From Bacillota bacterium (lineage in GTDB: Bacteria; Bacillota; UBA4882; UBA8346): a stretch of DNA of 43,445 bases. The notes below the pieces were generated by a model. It saw nothing but the letters and a program-made list of their open reading frames with translations. It made no database searches and was not told where the DNA came from. This document shows, in pieces, positions 39,891 through 43,445 of this stretch (position 1 is its first letter; every line of letters starts with the position of its first letter). Both the position numbers and the translations under genes were made by a program. The DNA lies in contig JAEYGI010000069.1 of the NCBI GenBank assembly GCA_023402395.1, forward strand, positions 1 to 43,445, in the 5' to 3' direction.

Positions 39891-41153
39891 TTACTTTCTT
39901 ACAATGCCCATAATCGCTTTTTGAGCATCGTCAAGACTGGATTTAACCGGCTTATCGCTAAAGAAGCTCCTAGCTATACTATCCACTAGCGTCCGGCGGA
40001 TTTGTTCACTTTGCTCTTCATAACCGGTTACAATCGTCGGAACCGCCTTCATTTTTGGATCATTGTAGGCGCTCAAATACGGATGGGCATTAAGAAAGTC
40101 CGTTGAGAACTGAGTTTTCACCGTGCCGACATGCAGACCATAAGTATTGAACGCTAATTGATTGTCGGCGCGAACCCACCATTTCAGCAACCGGACGGCT
40201 TCGGGTTTATGTTTGGAGCTTTTGGCGATTCCAATAAAATTTTGGTTGAACAGCGACAGATTCCCGGGAAACGGCGGCCGCACCGCTCCGAAATCCTTGG
40301 AATGTCCGGGATAGAAACCATCGATTACTCCAAACTGATACGCGCCATCGCATAACATCGCGATCTTATCGTCAGCGAACATTCTCCGTTGCACTCTCCA
40401 CCCCAAGCCTTTCGGCGTGACATCGGCATCATAGATCTTTTTCAGCCAGGTCATGCTTTGGACGAACTTCGGATCATTGACGGCAATTTTACCATTCTGA
40501 GCAATGGTGGCGTTAAAACCGCTGGCGAATTTCTGAATGTTTTGGGCGAAATACTCCGATTCGCCGGGATCGACCGGCATCCCGAAACCATACTGGCCCG
40601 GAGCCTTGGTCAGCTTTTGGGCGGCTTCCAGTAATTCTTCGGGAGTCGTCGGAGGCTTTACCCCGGCTTCCGCCAACAGCTTCTTGTTATAAATAAGGTG
40701 GCCATAGGCGAACCCCATTAAGTTCAATGCGTAGCGTTTTCCGTTTACAATACCGGTACTGTTGACCTCTTCCAATTGATAGTTTTTGGGGTTAATGTAG
40801 CGGTCAAGCGGTTCCAGAAAACCGAATTTCGCGAAGGGAACCATCGAAATGTCGCGAAACCATAACAGATCGGGACCGGTCCCGGCGGCGGCCTCGGTCA
40901 TGAACCGATCATGCACGTCGCCGGAAGCGATGGCGATGCGCTCCACCCGGATGTCGGGGTTCTCTTTTTCAAATTTATCCAATTGCGCATTTAGCCATTC
41001 TTTCCGTCCAGCTTCCGTAAACCACCAGGCGGCATATTTAATGGTAACCGGCTCTTTGGCATACGCCACAACGGCGAAACCCAACACGGAAATTACCATC
41101 GCCAGGAAACAGATTCTTGCCACAAACCGTCGTTGCTTTCTCAAATACGCCAT
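39891..41153 (-). CDS. ABC extracellular solute-binding protein, family 1
   Basis: This 420-aa sugar-type binding protein has a signal peptide at residues about 1-32 (basic MAYLRKQRRF, then ICFLAMVISVLGFAVVAYA, cleavage near AYA-KE). There is no lipobox Cys, so it would be a free periplasmic protein, fitting a diderm cell. The mature protein opens EPVTIKYAAWWFTEAGRKEWLNAQLDKFEKENPDIRVE, the family-1 pattern, followed by GTGPDLLWFRDISMVPFAKFGFLEPLDRYI and MFADDKIAMLCDGAYQFGVI. AAAGGAGG lies 11 nt before the ATG. It serves the permeases at 38053 and 38916. The ligand may be an amide- or amino-containing sugar derivative, judging only from neighbours. Confidence 0.93.
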   Translation of the reverse strand: MAYLRKQRRFVARICFLAMVISVLGFAVVAYAKEPVTIKYAAWWFTEAGRKEWLNAQLDKFEKENPDIRVERIAIASGDVHDRFMTEAAAGTGPDLLWFRDISMVPFAKFGFLEPLDRYINPKNYQLEEVNSTGIVNGKRYALNLMGFAYGHLIYNKKLLAEAGVKPPTTPEELLEAAQKLTKAPGQYGFGMPVDPGESEYFAQNIQKFASGFNATIAQNGKIAVNDPKFVQSMTWLKKIYDADVTPKGLGWRVQRRMFADDKIAMLCDGAYQFGVIDGFYPGHSKDFGAVRPPFPGNLSLFNQNFIGIAKSSKHKPEAVRLLKWWVRADNQLAFNTYGLHVGTVKTQFSTDFLNAHPYLSAYNDPKMKAVPTIVTGYEEQSEQIRRTLVDSIARSFFSDKPVKSSLDDAQKAIMGIVRK

Positions 41154-41254
41154 GGAATAAAACGCCTCCTTTGAGTTGTTTATTTACAGCCCGTCAGCAC
41201 ATCGATGCCGCTCAAGAATGGTTGATCACCCCCCACCGGTCATTTTAACTGAAG

Positions 41255-41647
41255 CTAATCGGGAATGATCGCGATCGCCTCAATCTCAATGCGCATGCCA
41301 TTGAGAAATTTTCCGATCTCTACCGTGCTTCGGGCCGGAAATTCATCTTTTTTGAAAAACTTGCTATACTCCTCGTTGAAAGCCTGGAATTCTTCGATAT
41401 TGTCGATAAACGCCGTTACTTTAACCACATTGTCCAGCGTGGTTCCGGCGGCGGCCAGAATCGTTTGAATATTCTCAATGGCTTGTCTGGTTTGAGGCCG
41501 GACTTGTCCAGGGGCCACCAGCTTTCCGGTGGCTGGGTCATTGCCCACGCAACCGGAAACAAAGACCAGATTACCGGCTTTAACCGCTTGCGAATATGAC
41601 CCGCCCGGCGGCGCCGCTTTGGAGGTGTTAATAATTTCTTTTCTCAT
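41255..41647 (-). CDS. RidA-family reactive imine/enamine deaminase
   Basis: This 130-aa typical-length RidA (YjgF/UK114) reads INTSKAAPPGGSYSQAVKAGNLVFVSGCVGNDPATGKLV at the start and QTRQAIENIQTILAAAGTTLDNVVKVTAFI in the middle. PARSTVEIGKFLNGMRIEIEAIAI at the end holds the substrate-cleft Arg. It hydrolyses 2-aminoacrylate-like imines made by PLP-dependent dehydratases. AAAGGA lies about 12 nt before the ATG. It stands between the PLP enzyme gene (41749) and the binding-protein gene, each about 100 nt away, which suits detoxification of that enzyme's product. The second RidA (35777) may handle a different imine. Confidence 0.93.
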   Translation of the reverse strand: MRKEIINTSKAAPPGGSYSQAVKAGNLVFVSGCVGNDPATGKLVAPGQVRPQTRQAIENIQTILAAAGTTLDNVVKVTAFIDNIEEFQAFNEEYSKFFKKDEFPARSTVEIGKFLNGMRIEIEAIAIIPD

Positions 41648-41748
41648 GTCGACTCATTTCCTTTCGATTTTACAATTATTCAATCACGGTTAGCCGCGTT
41701 TTAAGGTTTAACCGTAACGATTATCAAACATGGTACCCCTCGCCGGAG

Positions 41749-42927
41749 TTATTGAACCCGTCCCCGCGCCGCTACTTTCCAAGTAGCCGCGACACCGGTG
41801 GTTCCGGTCGCTTCGTCCCAATTGGAAACCACGGTCAAATTGTCAAATAAATTTACGGTGGTGCAAATATGGTTCGGGATCACCCGCAGTTTATCCCCGA
41901 CGCGGAGGGATTGGGCCGCCGACCCAATCAACTTTAACATACCATGTTCCTCGGTAATCCGCTCGAATAAAACATCCGCTCTGGGATTTCCCGCAGCATC
42001 GACCACCGTTCCGAAACCCCCTAAATTTAAAGGCGGTGCGTCCGGTTTGGCGTCTCCCGCGAACACTTTGCTGCCGCCGTCAATGATCGCCCGATCGGGA
42101 CCGGGCCGACTGACCACGGTCACCAATACTTTGGCGGCGCATTCCTGCCAAGAGCATGCTCCCAAACGCACTTGCATCGCATCATTAAAAACATAGGTTC
42201 CGGGACGGATTTCGGTCAAACCGGGTTCCATAACCACTCCAGCCGCGGTCGGCGTTGACCCGGCGCTGACCACGTCAATCCGGAATCCCGCCTCGCGGAG
42301 CCGTTGCGCCAGGTTTCCCATGGTTCGGGCTTCTTCCCGGCCTTGCTGAGCGGCGATCTGCTTTAGCTCCTGATCAGAGGCGGCGCCGGAGACTCCTCCA
42401 AGCAACGCGCCGCGATAAGTATAAATTCCTCTCAACTCCAAGTGGGGCAACGCCTTGATCCGGGCGGCCAATTCCAGCGCGTGATCCAGCGCCGCGCCGG
42501 TCCGTCCCAGTCCGGTATCGATTTCGAGAAGCACCGGCAGTTTTTTGGATACCGTCTCAAACGCCCGATTCAGTTCCGTCGCATTGGCCTCACTATCCAC
42601 CCCGATACTAATGTCGCACATTTCAGCCAATTGAATTAAACGACCGATCTTTTTGGGACCCACCGCCGGATAGGCTAAAAAAATATCGTGAATCCCACTT
42701 TCGGCGAAGGGAAGCGCTTCGGAGGTCTTGGCCAAGGTGAGGCCGATCGCGCCGGCGGCAAGCTGCTTCTTGCCGATCTCAAGGCACTTATGGGTTTTGG
42801 CATGCGGCCGCAACCTGATTCCGCTGGTCCGGGCCAGTTCGGCCATTTTTTGAAGGTTGGCTTCCAAAACCCCGGATTCGATTAACACTGAAGGAGTTTC
42901 CATTTGATGAAGGGATTCCGTTACCAT
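41749..42927 (-). CDS. PLP-dependent D-threonine aldolase / D-serine dehydratase-like enzyme
   Basis: This 392-aa fold-type III PLP enzyme has an alanine-racemase-like N-terminal barrel and a D-ser_dehydrat C-terminal domain. The PLP Lys is in IRLRPHAKTHKCLEIGKKQ (residues about 40-58). LLEIDTGLGRTG, VVSAGSTPTAAG and EIRPGTYVFND follow. The C-terminal metal-binding His-x-Cys is in VIPNHICTTVNLFDNLTV (about 350-367). Members cleave D-threonine or 3-hydroxy-D-aspartate, or dehydrate D-serine. The ATG at 42927 has GGGAGG 9 nt upstream; three further codons lie open before it. It is the first gene after a good promoter, and RidA is next, consistent with imine-forming chemistry. Confidence 0.9.
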   Translation of the reverse strand: MVTESLHQMETPSVLIESGVLEANLQKMAELARTSGIRLRPHAKTHKCLEIGKKQLAAGAIGLTLAKTSEALPFAESGIHDIFLAYPAVGPKKIGRLIQLAEMCDISIGVDSEANATELNRAFETVSKKLPVLLEIDTGLGRTGAALDHALELAARIKALPHLELRGIYTYRGALLGGVSGAASDQELKQIAAQQGREEARTMGNLAQRLREAGFRIDVVSAGSTPTAAGVVMEPGLTEIRPGTYVFNDAMQVRLGACSWQECAAKVLVTVVSRPGPDRAIIDGGSKVFAGDAKPDAPPLNLGGFGTVVDAAGNPRADVLFERITEEHGMLKLIGSAAQSLRVGDKLRVIPNHICTTVNLFDNLTVVSNWDEATGTTGVAATWKVAARGRVQ

Positions 42928-42970
42928 CCACAACACCCTCCCAAAAATTTAATGTCCCGTTATCATTTTG

Positions 42971-42999
42971 ATCATATCACAGGAATAAGATTCTAACAA
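42971..42999 (-). promoter_or_regulatory. Promoter of the catabolic cluster
   Basis: Minus strand: TTGTTA (42999-42994), a 17-bp spacer, TATGAT (42976-42971), about 45 nt before the ATG at 42927. It could drive the ten genes down to 33709, with read-through limited by the hairpin at 39847. Confidence 0.65.
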
Positions 43000-43333
43000 T
43001 ATTTTTTATATAAAAACTATTTTTTTGATTCACAGCAACACAGCAATCGGTAGCAAGATAATACCACGGCCCCCGCTGAATATTTAGGGTCATCACCGCA
43101 TGGCCTGAATCCGCTCCGCCAGGAGAAGACATACAATACTGTACAATCTTACTATTTTCATGCCAGTCAATTCGATTTTTAAACTCGCGACCTGAGTCTG
43201 AGCCTATCGAAGGGAAGGGTAAAAGATACTGAAATTTATAATTCCATTCAAGGGGTCTATAAAATAAAGTGTGTAAACTCCTTGACCGAAAAAAGAACAA
43301 GGGGAAAGAAGCATGGAAATGGACCGTATTGGG
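43000..43333. other. Intergenic region next to an insertion sequence end
   Basis: No gene is supported; a minus frame at 42977-43300 overlaps the promoter and has no ribosome site. GTCTATAAAATAAAGTGTGT (43255-43274) and the following AAACTCC resemble insertion-sequence termini, so an IS end probably lies at about 43250-43280. The exact boundary cannot be set without the other end. Confidence 0.45.
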
Positions 43334-43445
43334 CTAGGCGGACAGACCAAAAGGGTGGTATCTCCTGATTTCATACATTAGGGGCGATATTCCCCCTAAA
43401 GCACTATGCCGCCTTCGGATATTGTAGTAATCAAACCACTTTCGT
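43334..43445 (-). mobile_element. C-terminus of an IS3-family transposase (cut by the window edge)
   Basis: Reading leftward from 43444, 36 codons to a TAG at 43334-43336 give KWFDYYNIRRRHSALGGISP followed by LMYEIRRYH. This is the end of an IS3-family OrfB integrase domain (rve), where Y-N-x-x-R-x-H-S-A-L-G-x-x-S-P is diagnostic. The catalytic Asp-Asp-Glu lies outside the window, so I cannot say whether the element is intact. It lies upstream of the catabolic cluster on the same strand and could read toward it. Confidence 0.85.

Noticed and set aside
42977..43300. 107-codon minus ORF
   Set aside because: It covers the catabolic cluster promoter and the IS edge, lacks a ribosome site, and shows no domain.

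Overview
This window looks like chromosomal DNA of an anaerobic, diazotrophic member of the Bacillota (Firmicutes) that probably has an outer membrane. Strong AGGAGG-type ribosome sites precede most genes. The Fe-nitrogenase operon carries nifI-type PII genes, as in anaerobic Firmicutes and archaea. A complete RND pump with a TolC-like outer-membrane part implies a diderm envelope, as in Limnochordia/Hydrogenispora-like lineages. The lineage is inference; the families named below are read from the translated sequence.

Layout. (1) 226-6239, minus strand: a molybdenum-independent iron-only nitrogenase operon, anfH-anfD-anfG-anfK, a HEPN-like gene, nifI1 and nifI2. A hairpin lies between anfH and anfD, and a roughly 394-bp inverted-repeat-bounded element lies between anfG and anfK. 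(2) 6830-9864: small membrane or exported proteins and a chemoreceptor. (3) 10282-16583, minus: marR, an RND adaptor, and an RND pump fused in frame to a TolC-like domain. (4) 16620-21700: a 21-bp minisatellite, an exported protein, a nitronate monooxygenase, an iron alcohol dehydrogenase and a U32 tRNA-modification-type protein. (5) 22026-28063, minus: a compact operon I do not recognise. It encodes a 1235-aa protein with one ClpB/torsin-like and three CbbX/SpoVK-like AAA+ modules, followed by two tandem copies of a pair [four-TM protein + single-TM protein with a beta-rich outer domain]. This is the best candidate for an undescribed system. (6) 28064-32766: small genes, acetyltransferases, three 225-bp tandem repeats, a 60-aa excisionase-type HTH gene and a heptad-coding 21-bp repeat array. 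(7) 32767-42927, minus: a DauR-like regulator and a catabolic/uptake cluster (PLP D-amino-acid lyase-like enzyme, two RidA proteins, an ABC sugar-type importer without its ATPase, a DMT exporter, creatininase, amidohydrolase, HpcH aldolase), probably read from a promoter at 42971-42999. (8) 43334-43445: the end of an IS3-family transposase.

How the parts may connect. The anfH promoter and the promoter of the 60-aa HTH gene, 25 kb apart, share repeated TTTGGTTAT boxes in the same orientation relative to transcription. The HTH protein is therefore a candidate regulator of the Fe-nitrogenase operon as well as of itself. NifI1/NifI2 would add post-translational control by nitrogen status. No nifB or other cofactor-assembly genes are present, so those must lie elsewhere in the genome.
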